Numbered from the stretch's first letter, positions 1 to 8,879 are shown. The stretch is 64,000 bases of DNA from Coxiellaceae bacterium UBA6002 (GCA_002429595.1 DJAM01000078.1:257-64256); one strand, 5' to 3'. Notes: generated by a model not told the origin, from the letters alone. Program-made: numbers and translations.

Positions 1-41
1 TGAAAATCCTTGTGTCGGCAGTTCGATTCTGCCTCTGGCCA
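1..41 (+). tRNA. tRNA-Phe (GAA), 3' part only
   Basis: The window begins at U33 of a tRNA. The anticodon GAA, the anticodon stem TCCTT, the five-base variable loop GTGTC, the T stem GGCAG/CTGCC around TTCGATT and the acceptor strand TCTGGCC plus discriminator A can all be read. The variable loop and the anticodon loop match the E. coli tRNA-Phe layout. The next bases are TAG, so CCA is not encoded. It may be a working gene whose CCA is added post-transcriptionally, or a partial copy left at an attachment site. The 5' half lies outside the window. Confidence 0.85.
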
Positions 42-145
42 TAGTAAAATCAAGGCCTTAGAGATTACCGCCAACTATAGATCAAATTCTGAAGTGCAAA
101 TGAAGTGCAAAATGAAAGTACAGTAATAACTCATGTTGAACCAAT

Positions 146-400
146 ATGAACAAATCAAGAAACAAGGAAGAAAGCAGCTCTGAACAGAAAATAAAGAAAA
201 GCCAATCCTCTAAACAACCCTCTCAATCGCTTCCGCCAGGAAAAGAATCACTCAAGACCCTATATCTACGACTTCCTAAAAGTTTTTGGGAAGATATTCA
301 AACGATTGCTGATTTGACAGGATTATCCATGAATGCTGTCTGCATAGATCTTTTACGTCCCGCTTTAAAAACAAAGCTTAGACAATTAAGCGAAGAGTAG
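146..400 (+). CDS. small ribbon-helix-helix-like protein
   Basis: An 84-residue protein whose first ~35 residues are charged and Ser/Gln-rich. The rest fits a CopG/Arc-type ribbon-helix-helix: a short strand (KTLYLRLP), a helix (KSFWEDIQTIADLTG), a turn at LSMNAV and a second helix. Such proteins are usually small DNA-binding repressors or antitoxins, but no toxin partner is adjacent, so the role is unknown. The gene sits directly after the tRNA-Phe end, where accessory elements often begin. No strong Shine-Dalgarno precedes the ATG. Confidence 0.6.
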   Translation: MNKSRNKEESSSEQKIKKSQSSKQPSQSLPPGKESLKTLYLRLPKSFWEDIQTIADLTGLSMNAVCIDLLRPALKTKLRQLSEE

Positions 401-515
401 CTTGCAACATGCTTGCAAGATGCAATCATGTTGGCTAGAATTTGTGTTAGCAGGGCAATAAGGTGAAAAGAGCACCTCCCTTCCCCTAACCACAATCTAG
501 ATATGGAGACTGATC

Positions 516-725
516 ATGGACATAAATAATACTTGTCGAATAGCCAATTCTCAAATTATGCGTCAAGAAGAATTAAGAGAATGTCTTGTTAAAGCTGAAG
601 CGTTGTTAAGCATAGCGCTTGGGGAGAACCTTACAACTCATCCTCAATCAATTATATATGGATTTCTTTGGACAATATGCGACCTTATTAGTCATGCTCG
701 GAACCTCCATGATCAAAGAAATTGA
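516..725 (+). CDS. hypothetical small protein
   Basis: A 69-residue mostly helical protein with no family I recognise. GGAG lies 8 bases ahead of the ATG, which supports translation. It contains a Glu-rich helix (RQEELRECLVKAEALLSIAL) and a hydrophobic patch (IIYGFLWTICDLI). It follows the ribbon-helix-helix ORF on the same strand and may belong to the same small accessory element. Confidence 0.5.
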   Translation: MDINNTCRIANSQIMRQEELRECLVKAEALLSIALGENLTTHPQSIIYGFLWTICDLISHARNLHDQRN

Positions 726-800
726 TACCCTTCTCTGAAAACGAGGTGTTCCATACCTCTTAATTATTGTGAAGCTAGAATAATTTAATTGGAGACTTTA

Positions 801-1223
801 ATGCTAAGCAAACCGAAGCCACATCATATTGCCTTAAGTGTCCAAGACATGGAAAAGTCTAAACAATTTTATTACTTTCTCGGATTTAAAACAGTTCTTG
901 ATTGGATTTCAGAAGCCAAAGATCTAAAAATTGCTCATCTTATGTTGAATAACGTCATCTTAGAATTATTTTGTTATGCAAACCATACTAAAAATCCGCC
1001 AATAACACTTGACAAAGATTTGCGTACGACTGGAATTAAACATTTTGGGCTTTCTGTTGATTCCATTGAACAAGCAAAAGAGGAAGTTATTAAAGCGGGT
1101 CTTGCTAAAGACACACTTGAAATCAAAAAAGGAAGAACAGGTATTAGCTATTTCTTTATAAGGGATCCCGATGACAACTTTGTTGAAATCGTGCAAGATG
1201 ATAGGAAATTTACGCTTAGCTAA
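801..1223 (+). CDS. VOC-fold (glyoxalase/bleomycin-resistance) protein
   Basis: A 140-residue single VOC-superfamily protein. The paired beta-alpha-beta-beta-beta units start with HHIALSVQDMEKSKQFYYFLGF and IKHFGLSVDSIEQAKEEVIKAG, and it ends in the typical RDPDDNFVEIVQ. Metal-ligand positions are visible as the His near the N-terminus and the Glu in FVEIVQ. The family includes glyoxalase I, extradiol dioxygenases and sequestering resistance proteins, and the substrate cannot be assigned. I chose ATG 801 because GGAG lies six bases upstream. An in-frame TTG at 789 precedes it but has no ribosome site. Confidence 0.8.
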   Translation: MLSKPKPHHIALSVQDMEKSKQFYYFLGFKTVLDWISEAKDLKIAHLMLNNVILELFCYANHTKNPPITLDKDLRTTGIKHFGLSVDSIEQAKEEVIKAGLAKDTLEIKKGRTGISYFFIRDPDDNFVEIVQDDRKFTLS

Positions 1224-1320
1224 CTTTCCAGGCTTCTTTAACCGAAGCTGAGATAATTTTTAAAAAATGACTTAATGAAAGAACGAGAACCTTATATTGG
1301 GACAAAAAAATAAGGAAAAA

Positions 1321-2337
1321 ATGAAAATTAATGAGATCAGCACACAAATTCAAATTTGTTTTCAAGATCTTGATTTAAAAAATATAGTGACAGATATCCT
1401 TGGCTGCAGCTCGCCTGAAAAAATCGAACATCTAATCCTTACCGCGGTTAAACCTTATCTCACATCGAATATCGAAAAGCTTCTTTTTATAGAGCCAAGT
1501 GCGGGTGTCGTGTTCGGCTTTCTATTGGCTTCAGGGCGTAAAATAGTACTCAAGATCTTTAATAGAAATATTACTTATTCCTACCTGGAAAGGATAAATA
1601 ACATACAGAGCATATTTTATGGTGCGGGCTTCCCTGCCCCTGAAGTTTTAAGTCCAATCTTTAAGCTCAATATTTCTAATGCCGGTTTATATTCATTCAT
1701 TGAAGGTCATAAAGAAAATGCTCATCTCCCTAACATTCGCGAGGAACTTGCAAAATATTTAGCTAAATTTTCGCAAATAGTCGATCGCTATCAATTCGAG
1801 TTGCTTTATACGTTCATGCAGTTATCTGCTAAAGGAAAACTCTGGCCTGATCCTCATAATATCTTATTTGATTTTAAAAAAACGCAACGAGGGGCTGGTT
1901 GGATAGCAATGAAAGCAAGAGAAGCTAAAAAAATACTTAGCGCATCATATTATCCTAAGAGACTTGCACATACAGATTGGGATGTTAAAAATACACTTTT
2001 TAGAGATAAAAAATTAGTAGCAGTATTTGATTGGGATTCGTTAGGTACACTGTCTGAGCCTGAAATGGTGGGAAGAGCAGCTGCCCAGTTTACTGCAGAT
2101 TGGGAATCGGGTAACAAAGTAACACCGACGCCCGAAGAAGGAAGAAAATTTGTGGCCGCTTATGAAAAATTTCGTGGCCGAAAGTTTTCGTCAAATGAAT
2201 ATCAAGTTATTTCTGCCTCAGCAGATTATCTGATTGCCTTGATTGCTCGATTTGAACATGCAGGTAGCCAACCCACAGTTCATCCCTATCAAGATTTATT
2301 AAAGGAATGTGATAGCAAAAGCTTTTTATACGCGTAA
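1321..2337 (+). CDS. APH/choline-kinase-fold phosphotransferase
   Basis: A 338-residue protein with the aminoglycoside/homoserine/choline kinase fold. The catalytic loop reads HTDWDVKN (His-x-Asp...Asn) and is followed by the metal-binding FDWDS. These small-molecule kinases transfer the gamma-phosphate of ATP to a hydroxyl, and the substrate here is unknown. ATG 1321 is preferred because AAGGA lies just upstream. TTG 1297 would add eight residues. It is first in a plus-strand run (kinase, SDR, Gfo/Idh/MocA, PNPOx-like, GNAT, MFS) with gaps of 6-26 bases, so one transcript is likely. The context suggests a role in modifying or detoxifying a metabolite. Confidence 0.75.
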   Translation: MKINEISTQIQICFQDLDLKNIVTDILGCSSPEKIEHLILTAVKPYLTSNIEKLLFIEPSAGVVFGFLLASGRKIVLKIFNRNITYSYLERINNIQSIFYGAGFPAPEVLSPIFKLNISNAGLYSFIEGHKENAHLPNIREELAKYLAKFSQIVDRYQFELLYTFMQLSAKGKLWPDPHNILFDFKKTQRGAGWIAMKAREAKKILSASYYPKRLAHTDWDVKNTLFRDKKLVAVFDWDSLGTLSEPEMVGRAAAQFTADWESGNKVTPTPEEGRKFVAAYEKFRGRKFSSNEYQVISASADYLIALIARFEHAGSQPTVHPYQDLLKECDSKSFLYA

Positions 2338-2363
2338 AATTAGCTCAAACCGAGGTCTAAAAA

Positions 2364-3125
2364 ATGGAACTATTTAATCTCACGGGAAAAACTGCCGTCA
2401 TTACCGGCGCATCAAGTGGTTTAGGTGAACAGTTTGCTCGTTGCTTAGCAAAGGCAGGAGCTAAAGTGATACTGATCGCTCGCAGAATAACTAAGCTACA
2501 AGCGATCGCAAATAGCTTAAAAGATGCCATTACTCTAGAATTAGATATAACTGACAAACAAGCTGTTTTTACTGCTTTTAAAGAACTTGAAAAAAATAAA
2601 GAGCGCATAGACATCTGCATCAACAGCGCAGGGATTGCAAAGTTAACACCTATTTTTGAACCCTCTCCTGAGAATGATTTTGAAGCGATGCTACAAACAA
2701 ATGTTTTAGGTCTATGGTATGTGACTCAAGCAGCTGCCTGCCATATGAAAAAATATGCCATTGCAGGATCCATTATCAATATAGCCAGCGTCAATGGTGC
2801 CAATCGTTTACGAACTGATTTAACTGGATATTGCGCTTCAAAGGCCGCTGTCATTCAGATGACCAAAGCTTTAGTTGGAGAACTTTCAGCAGAAAATATT
2901 CGAATTAATTGTATCATCCCTGGAATTTTCCATACACCACTCACAGATTACAAGCTAAACACCACCGCTTCTCGCCAAAACATTGAATCAGCTATCCCCT
3001 TGCATTTTGTAGGCGATCCTGCTGACTTGGATGCTACTATCTTGTATCTTGCTTCCAATAAGGCTTCTCGTTATGTGACAGGATCTTGTATCACCGTAGA
3101 CGGTGGAGTTTCATGGGGAGGCTAA
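2364..3125 (+). CDS. short-chain dehydrogenase/reductase
   Basis: A 253-residue classical SDR. The cofactor-binding TGASSGLGEQ near residue 13, the structural NSAG, the catalytic Ser in INIASVNG and the Tyr/Lys pair in YCASK are all present, and it ends in the usual VTGSCITVDGGVSWGG. It should oxidise an alcohol or reduce a ketone with NAD(P)(H). The basic residues after the first strand (ARRITK) suggest NADP(H). GAGGT upstream supports the ATG. It lies 26 bases after the kinase and 18 before the Gfo/Idh/MocA gene, so it is co-transcribed and probably acts on the same substrate. Confidence 0.88.
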   Translation: MELFNLTGKTAVITGASSGLGEQFARCLAKAGAKVILIARRITKLQAIANSLKDAITLELDITDKQAVFTAFKELEKNKERIDICINSAGIAKLTPIFEPSPENDFEAMLQTNVLGLWYVTQAAACHMKKYAIAGSIINIASVNGANRLRTDLTGYCASKAAVIQMTKALVGELSAENIRINCIIPGIFHTPLTDYKLNTTASRQNIESAIPLHFVGDPADLDATILYLASNKASRYVTGSCITVDGGVSWGG

Positions 3126-3143
3126 AAAAATAGTGAGGAATTG

Positions 3144-4100
3144 ATGAAAACCATCAACATCGGAATCATTGGTCCTGGAAGGGTTGGACAACGACATGCC
3201 AGTGCACTTGCAGAAATCAATTCTGCACAGCTGTGGAGTGTCGGAGGCCGTTCTATAGAAAGCGCCGCCCTGTTTGCTATGACCCATAAGGCCTCATCAA
3301 CAAGAAATGGTTATGATGACCTATCTCTTATGTTAGAAGACCCAGAGCTTGATGCCGTTATCATTGCCACACCTGATAAGCTTCATACGGAACATATTCT
3401 ACTTGCCGCTAAGACACACAAGGCTATCTTAGTTGAAAAGCCGCTATGCACTTCGATTAAAGAAGGCCAAAAAATCCTAGAAGCCTGTCTCTCATTAAAC
3501 TTGGTGGCAGCTGTTGCTTATCACTTGAGATGGCATAAAGGCCTTCGCACTGTTGCTCAGAAAGCGCATCATCATGAATTTGGGGAAATCCGACACTTGT
3601 CTTTGAACTGGGCAGTGAATTTCCATGAACATGGCAAATGGCGCAGTGATTCAAAGTTAAGTCGCTGGTTTTGCCTCAGCGTACTGGGTACGCATCTTGT
3701 TGATATCCTTCGCTGGATCATGGTTCCACTTTGCGGAGAAGTAATTGAATTAAAAAGCATCATTAATAAGATAAGCCCTAGTGATTTTGATAAAACTGCT
3801 TTACTCGTCTTTAAATTTGAATCAGGAGCTACTGCCGAAATATACTGTTCAGTGGAGTATGATTTACCGTTTAGACTAGCGCTTCAAGGCAGCAAGAAAA
3901 ATGTCTGGGGAGATGACTTAGCCGGCGAGCATAAGAATCGACGGATCATCATTGAAAATGAAATGCTGGATATTAACTATACCAATCCTTACGTGGATCA
4001 GTTAGCGCATTTTGTAAACTACTTCCATGGGGAAGTGGAACCTGAAGTCAGCCTAGTCGAAGCCTTAAAAAACGTAGCCCATTTAGAGGCAATTAAATAA
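3144..4100 (+). CDS. Gfo/Idh/MocA-family oxidoreductase
   Basis: A 318-residue NAD(P)-dependent dehydrogenase of the Gfo/Idh/MocA type. It has an N-terminal Rossmann fold (GIIGPGRVGQRHASAL), the family hallmark EKPLC near residue 100 and the C-terminal alpha/beta domain with the RWHKG...H...D pattern. Members oxidise or reduce sugars, inositols and aminocyclitols, often in antibiotic or cell-surface sugar pathways. ATG 3144 was chosen because it has AGG five bases upstream, while the ORF itself opens at a TTG three bases earlier. It is sandwiched between the SDR and the PNPOx-like gene, pointing to a shared pathway. Confidence 0.85.
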   Translation: MKTINIGIIGPGRVGQRHASALAEINSAQLWSVGGRSIESAALFAMTHKASSTRNGYDDLSLMLEDPELDAVIIATPDKLHTEHILLAAKTHKAILVEKPLCTSIKEGQKILEACLSLNLVAAVAYHLRWHKGLRTVAQKAHHHEFGEIRHLSLNWAVNFHEHGKWRSDSKLSRWFCLSVLGTHLVDILRWIMVPLCGEVIELKSIINKISPSDFDKTALLVFKFESGATAEIYCSVEYDLPFRLALQGSKKNVWGDDLAGEHKNRRIIIENEMLDINYTNPYVDQLAHFVNYFHGEVEPEVSLVEALKNVAHLEAIK

Positions 4101-4114
4101 AGGAAAAGGATAAT

Positions 4115-4696
4115 ATGAATAATCCTTATGAACTTTTGAGCCACTGGCTTGTGCAAGAGAAAGAAAAAGGCGCGCCTAATCCGCAGCAAGCAGTACTATC
4201 TACAATGGGACTGAATACAGCGTCCTCTGCTCGCGTCATAGCCATTCGTGAAATTAATGAACAAGGGCTCCTCTTTTTTACGCAGAGTGGTACGCGGAAA
4301 GTGACCGAGCTGAGTCAAAACCCGCAGGCAGTGATCACATTTTGGTTTGAGCTTTGGCAGCGGGAAGTAATCATCGAAGGGACCACTACTAGTCTGTCGC
4401 AAACTGAGAATGAAGCTTATTGGCAAAGCTATCCTCGTGAAGCGCAGATAAGGTTTCATAGTTATGCTCCTACCTCTTCTCAAGTCATTACGAGCAAACA
4501 AGTATTGGAAGAAAAAAGACAAGCTATTGAAAAGAATTACGACGGTCAGCCAATACCGATAAGTCCTTTTTATAGCGGCTTTCGATTAACACCTACTCGA
4601 ATGATTTTTTATACTTATCGCACAGATGCTTTGTCTGACGCTAGTGAGTATACGCGAACTGAAGCTGGCTGGATTCATCGGATTTTATCACCCTAA
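4115..4696 (+). CDS. PNPOx-like flavoprotein (PdxH/PhzG type)
   Basis: A 193-residue pyridoxamine-phosphate-oxidase-fold protein. FMN-contact motifs are visible (SARVIAIREINEQGLLFFTQSGTRK split over residues 37-62, and NPQAVITFWFELWQREVIIEG), and the C-terminal WIHRILSP corresponds to the dimerisation signature of PdxH. PdxH makes pyridoxal phosphate, while close relatives such as PhzG oxidise secondary metabolites. The setting, inside a run with SDR, Gfo/Idh/MocA, acetyltransferase and exporter genes rather than with housekeeping genes, favours a metabolite oxidase, though a true PdxH cannot be excluded. GGAAAAGGA precedes the start. Confidence 0.8.
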   Translation: MNNPYELLSHWLVQEKEKGAPNPQQAVLSTMGLNTASSARVIAIREINEQGLLFFTQSGTRKVTELSQNPQAVITFWFELWQREVIIEGTTTSLSQTENEAYWQSYPREAQIRFHSYAPTSSQVITSKQVLEEKRQAIEKNYDGQPIPISPFYSGFRLTPTRMIFYTYRTDALSDASEYTRTEAGWIHRILSP

Positions 4697-4712
4697 CCAA
4701 GTTTGTTTTTTT

Positions 4713-5237
4713 ATGATGAAATTAATGTTTTATCCACTGAGAGAAGCTGATCTCGATGAAATAGTAATGGCTTTTAAAACTATCGGTTGGCATAAACCAA
4801 AAAGTATATATGAAGCCTACTTAGTAGAACAGTCTAAAAAAACCCGCTCGATTTTTGTCGCAAAAATAAGAAATAAGTTTTGTGGTTACGTTACCCTCAA
4901 ATGGCGATCCGCTTATCCACCGTTCAATGAAAACAACATTCCTGAGATTGTCGATTTAAATGTCTTACCTTCCTACAGAAAACAAGGCATTGCCTCGCAA
5001 CTGATTGAAGAATGTGAAAGGCTTGCAAAAAATCGAGGTCATAACACCATTGGACTCGGTGTGGGGTTAAGTGAAGATTATGGGAATGCGCAAAGGCTTT
5101 ATATACGCCTAGGGTTTATGCCTAATGGCAAGGGTATCTATTACCAAAATAAGCTTGTTAACTATGGCGATAAAGTTACAGTAGATGACGATCTGCTGCT
5201 TTATTTGACAAAATCTTTATCCGCAGTCACACCCTAG
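4713..5237 (+). CDS. GNAT N-acetyltransferase
   Basis: A 174-residue GCN5-related acetyltransferase. Motif A (VDLNVLPSYRKQGIASQLIEECE) carries the Q/RxxGxA pyrophosphate loop for acetyl-CoA, and motif B (NAQRLYIRLGFMPNGKG) follows. The open frame extends back to 4626, inside the PNPOx gene, but the domain begins at FYPLREADL, so ATG 4713, 16 bases after the previous stop, is the sensible start. The ribosome site is weak, and coupling to the upstream gene is likely. The acceptor is unknown. Position between a modifying pathway and an exporter fits acetylation of a small molecule for self-protection or export. Confidence 0.82.
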   Translation: MMKLMFYPLREADLDEIVMAFKTIGWHKPKSIYEAYLVEQSKKTRSIFVAKIRNKFCGYVTLKWRSAYPPFNENNIPEIVDLNVLPSYRKQGIASQLIEECERLAKNRGHNTIGLGVGLSEDYGNAQRLYIRLGFMPNGKGIYYQNKLVNYGDKVTVDDDLLLYLTKSLSAVTP

Positions 5238-5243
5238 TTATTT

Positions 5244-6442
5244 ATGATGAACTCAGCGATATCCAAAATCCTGCTTTTGGTCACTGTTATCCTCATGGAT
5301 CTTTTGGCAGGAATGGAATTTGATCTTTTTGTGCCTAGTTTCCCCGAGCTACAACATCATTTTAACCTCTCGCCACCATGGGTTGAGGCCTTGTTATCAG
5401 TTAATTTCGTTGGCTACTGTTTGAGTCTATTTTTTGTAGGAAAACTGGGTGACCATTGTGGTCCTAAACCCATCATCATATGGGGCCTTATTATTTTTAT
5501 TATTGGTAGCATCTTTTGTTTGTGGCCGCAAATGTATCCCTTTATGCTGTTTGGTCGTTTTCTGCAGGGAATAGGAATAGCAGCACCTGCCATCTTAAGT
5601 TTTTTGATTATTGCAAACTCCTACCCTCTAAAAAAACAGCAATTTTTTATGGGTATTTTAAATGGCGCCTTGAATATTTCTGTGGCTGTTGCTCCAGTTA
5701 TTGCAGCTATCTCACCCTTTATTTTCATTGGCAAGGTAATTTCTTAGTGCTTTTTATTTTAGGTTTGGTGACGCTTGTTATGACTGGATTATTCATCCCC
5801 ACAATGACACAACCGGAACATAAAGAAGAACGGATAGTACAAGGATACCTTACTTTATTACAATCAAGGCCTTTGTTTCTATTGATAGTCAATCTCGTGC
5901 TTACTTTCGTCCCTTACTGGATATTTGTGGGAATGTCTCCCCTCTTATACATTAAAAATTTCGGGGTGAAGCTTTCACACTTTGGTTATTATCAAGGTGC
6001 ATTAGCACTTACCTTTGCTTTGGGGAGTATATTGTATGGATTGTTCATCGAAGGTACTGATTATAACCAAAAGAAAATGCTAAAAATTTCAGTTCACATA
6101 TTTATATTCAGCCTGATTACTATAATTTTTGTGACATTATCTCGTACATCAAATGCTCTTTGGATTACTCTTGGCTTTCTTCCTTTTATCATCGGGCAGG
6201 TGATCCCGACCACACTTCTTTATCCATTAGCTTTGAATTTTCTCCCTCAAGCAAAAGGCAAGATATCTTCACTGATTCAAGCTGCTCGACTGGTTGTCAC
6301 CGCATTCTGTCTTCAAGTGGCTGGCCATTTTTATGATGGATCTTTTACGAACATTGGATTAATGATCGCCTGCTTTATATTCAGTGTGATCTTAACTTTA
6401 TGGAGGATCGTTAAAAATCGGGAACTGATGGAAGTTGCATAA
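5244..6442 (+). pseudogene. MFS drug exporter (Bcr/CflA-like), one-base frameshift
   Basis: A 12-helix major-facilitator exporter in two frames. The first 167 residues run from ATG 5244 with the TM1 motif and the loop GKLGDHCGPKP, then shift frame and stop. The second half resumes in the +2 frame as LTLYFHWQGNFLVLF and continues to GIn-rich cytosolic end ELMEVA. Adding one G at about 5703 (ATTGCAGC to ATTGGCAGC) restores VIGSYLTLYFHW, a typical Bcr/CflA junction. No slippery heptamer or stimulator is seen, so it is a mutation or sequencing error rather than programmed shifting. It starts 6 bases after the GNAT stop. Confidence 0.85.
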
Positions 6443-6478
6443 AAATTGGAATTTACTCTTAGCTTAACTAATCCTTAT

Positions 6479-6943
6479 TTACCACAATTCAGAAGGTGGT
6501 TGATAGGTAAAATATTCAGTTAGTCTTCGTCTTGTGCCTGGACTAGTCATTTCAGGTAGCGCGGCATAATCAAACCAACCAGTATCCTCAATTTCGTTAG
6601 AGAAAGTTTCGATTTGGGTAAACTTTTTAATAACGTACACGACGGGATAGTCATTTACCTTTAAATAGAGATGATGATAAATACCAAAGAGCATAGGCTC
6701 CTCTAAAGTAGTTAATCCAACTTCTTCCTTTAATTCCCTTATAATAGCCGCTTTGATTGATTCTCCCTTTTTTACGCCACCGCCAGGGATATACCAATGA
6801 GGCTGATAGGTATGCTTAACGAGCAAAACTTGATTCTTATGATTAATGATGATGGCTCGAGCACCCAAGGTTGACATGCCAAGCCATGATTGGCATTGCC
6901 GCATAACATAGGTTGCGATTTTATAAATTGGGTTAATGTTCAT
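6479..6943 (-). CDS. Nudix hydrolase
   Basis: A 154-residue Nudix protein. The Nudix box is complete, GGVKKGESIKAAIIRELKEEVG (first G at ~57), with REXXEE in place to bind Mg2+ for cleaving a nucleoside-diphosphate-linked substrate. N-terminal residues 1-25 lie ahead of the domain and contain an amphipathic stretch. It faces the MFS pseudogene convergently and stands alone. The substrate is not deducible. Confidence 0.88.
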   Translation of the reverse strand: MNINPIYKIATYVMRQCQSWLGMSTLGARAIIINHKNQVLLVKHTYQPHWYIPGGGVKKGESIKAAIIRELKEEVGLTTLEEPMLFGIYHHLYLKVNDYPVVYVIKKFTQIETFSNEIEDTGWFDYAALPEMTSPGTRRRLTEYFTYQPPSELW

Positions 6944-7015
6944 AGGGAGAGCTCATTCATAGCAAATTACTTCATATCAACTTTCGTTCTCATGTAAGTT
7001 AAGCATTAGATCCTT

Positions 7016-7813
7016 CTAAAATTTCAAGGAAAATGTAGCTGGTTGCTGAGTTTGTTCCTTTTGTTTGCGGCAATCAAATAAAAGTGATTGCACTTCGGCT
7101 TCCATTAGCTCCAAATATTTCTCTACAACAATTTTACCCTTCTTGACTGTCGCTAATTGGGGATTACCCCATACACCCGAGGCTGAGTATACGCCACATT
7201 TAGCGTTAGGATCACGCGTTAGCGGACCAGGGTTTTTGGGATCAATCTCATCGTTATCATCCTTTACCGCTCGATCCATTTTGACGACTTCGGGCTTAAT
7301 GTATAACATCATAGAGGTTTCCAGCTCATCGGCATGTGTACCTCTTTGCTGTTGTTGAATTGCAGTTATCTCTGGATGCACATCATATTTCTTTTGATCA
7401 AGATATTGAAAATTGACATTCTCCTTTCTAAACATCTCTTGAACTTTTTCTAAAACTCGATTGGTACTTATCCCCATATTAATGATGTAGATATGACTCA
7501 CGCCATGCTTAGTATGGCTTTTACATTTTTGATAAACCATGGCAACTGAGGTTTCAAGATCTAAGTGCTCGCTGCCAGGATACTCAGTAAAAGCCGGAAA
7601 AAAATTAAGATCAATGGTGGGTGCTGCCAAAACGTCAAATTTCTCCAAAAGCTTATCTCTAAAATATTCAGCCATAATCCAATCGGTATTCATAGGCAAA
7701 TGATAGCCATGCTCTTTAGACTTTGGACCGAGAGGAATCAGGAGAAAAGGTTGATGCTTGAATGATTGTTCTACTTCTACCCAGGTAAGGTTTTCCATTA
7801 ATTTACCTTTCAT
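7016..7813 (-). CDS. creatininase-family amidohydrolase
   Basis: A 265-residue creatininase-superfamily protein. The metal-binding N-terminal motif LGPKSKEHGYHLPMNTD and the later GTHADELETS (the family HAGExETS) are both present, giving the usual His/Glu/Asp ligands. The family includes creatinine amidohydrolase, ArfB and MftE, and the exact reaction is unknown. ATG 7813 overlaps the stop of the upstream serine hydrolase as ATGA, so translation may be coupled. ATG 7798 also has AAAGG in front and could be the main start (260 residues). The last ~20 residues are Gln-rich and look disordered. Confidence 0.8.
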   Translation of the reverse strand: MKGKLMENLTWVEVEQSFKHQPFLLIPLGPKSKEHGYHLPMNTDWIMAEYFRDKLLEKFDVLAAPTIDLNFFPAFTEYPGSEHLDLETSVAMVYQKCKSHTKHGVSHIYIINMGISTNRVLEKVQEMFRKENVNFQYLDQKKYDVHPEITAIQQQQRGTHADELETSMMLYIKPEVVKMDRAVKDDNDEIDPKNPGPLTRDPNAKCGVYSASGVWGNPQLATVKKGKIVVEKYLELMEAEVQSLLFDCRKQKEQTQQPATFSLKF

Positions 7814-8790
7814 GAAATGACTCCTAGTATTTTATTTGCAATGGTCATGGGATTAATGCCGCTAGAATTAGATAAAACGATAACCCATAGCTTCTTTTCA
7901 GGTAGATTAGCGATATAATTTCTGAATCCAACCCACTCGCCGCTATGACTATACATTAACTCATTTTGGTATCGTTCGATGAACCAGCCATACCCATAAT
8001 TTTCTTGAGTTTCACTCTGGGAATAACCAGAAAAAATTTTTTCTTTTGTTAATCTTGTAAAGAGAGTGGCATTTTCTAATGCCATCACCCAACGCCCTAA
8101 ATCATTTAGAGAAGAATAAATCGCTCCATCACCATACACTAAATCACCTGGATGCGCATCATTGATGTCAAAAAATGGCCACTCTGAGTACCCAATTACT
8201 CTTTCTGAAATAATCACATCTGGTAGATAAACACACGTATTCGCCATCATACAAGGATTGAAAATAGTTTTCTCTAAAAATTGCGAATAAGCCATCGACG
8301 TTACTTTCTCAATCAAACAAGCCAAAAGAATATAATTAGTATCATTATAATGAAACAACGATCCCGGGATTGTCTTTAACTCATCATGTAAGAGGTAATT
8401 TACAATGATGTCATTTGTTATAAGTTGTTTGTTGTCCCAATGGCGTTTAGCGTAATTTGGCAAACCCGAAAGATGATGAATTAAGTCTGTAATCCTAATA
8501 TCTTTATAGGTGGCTGAAGTTTTAAAAAACGAACTCAGTCTAGAAGAAGATTTGATAAGAGATTGTTCTTCTAAGATAGCAATAGCAGCTCCTGTAAAAG
8601 CTTTTGAAAGAGATGCTAAATTAAAATTGGATGAAGGCAATATAGCCGTAACATCCTGAAGATTTTTAAGGCCATTGCATTCACATAAAATTATTTCATT
8701 ATTTTGAATTGCCATGACAGCAGTGCCAGGATTTTGGTGCAGGTTAAATTTATTCAATTGGGCAACTAAATTTGCAAAAACTGCCGACAT
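7810..8790 (-). CDS. serine hydrolase, class C beta-lactamase/CubicO type
   Basis: A 326-residue beta-lactamase-related serine hydrolase. The nucleophile motif is SLSK near residue 61. The tyrosine motif reads FHYNDTNY, with Asp where many relatives have Asn, and a C-terminal HSGEWVGFRNY takes the KTG-like place. No signal peptide is obvious, so a cytosolic esterase or peptidase is more likely than a periplasmic beta-lactamase. It precedes and overlaps the creatininase gene (ATGA), forming a two-gene operon. Confidence 0.82.
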   Translation of the reverse strand: MSAVFANLVAQLNKFNLHQNPGTAVMAIQNNEIILCECNGLKNLQDVTAILPSSNFNLASLSKAFTGAAIAILEEQSLIKSSSRLSSFFKTSATYKDIRITDLIHHLSGLPNYAKRHWDNKQLITNDIIVNYLLHDELKTIPGSLFHYNDTNYILLACLIEKVTSMAYSQFLEKTIFNPCMMANTCVYLPDVIISERVIGYSEWPFFDINDAHPGDLVYGDGAIYSSLNDLGRWVMALENATLFTRLTKEKIFSGYSQSETQENYGYGWFIERYQNELMYSHSGEWVGFRNYIANLPEKKLWVIVLSNSSGINPMTIANKILGVIS

Positions 8791-8879
8791 TTTTTGCTCA
8801 CATTCTTTTTGTTAGTTATTAATGAATACAATAAAAAAATAATGTAAAATGGGTCTAAACACTTGTCCGGAATCTTCGT

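Noticed and set aside
400..470. CTTGCAA repeats after the ribbon-helix-helix ORF as its operator
   Set aside because: They lie downstream of the gene and ahead of an unrelated small ORF. The repeats are short and could be chance.
5516..5747. The upstream part of the longer frame 5516-6442 as the N-terminus of a separate protein
   Set aside because: It is the out-of-frame reading of the MFS first half. The real protein joins the 5244 frame to this one at about 5703.
5690..5760. Programmed ribosomal frameshifting in the MFS gene
   Set aside because: No slippery heptamer, internal Shine-Dalgarno or downstream structure is seen, and a single added G recreates a family-typical sequence.
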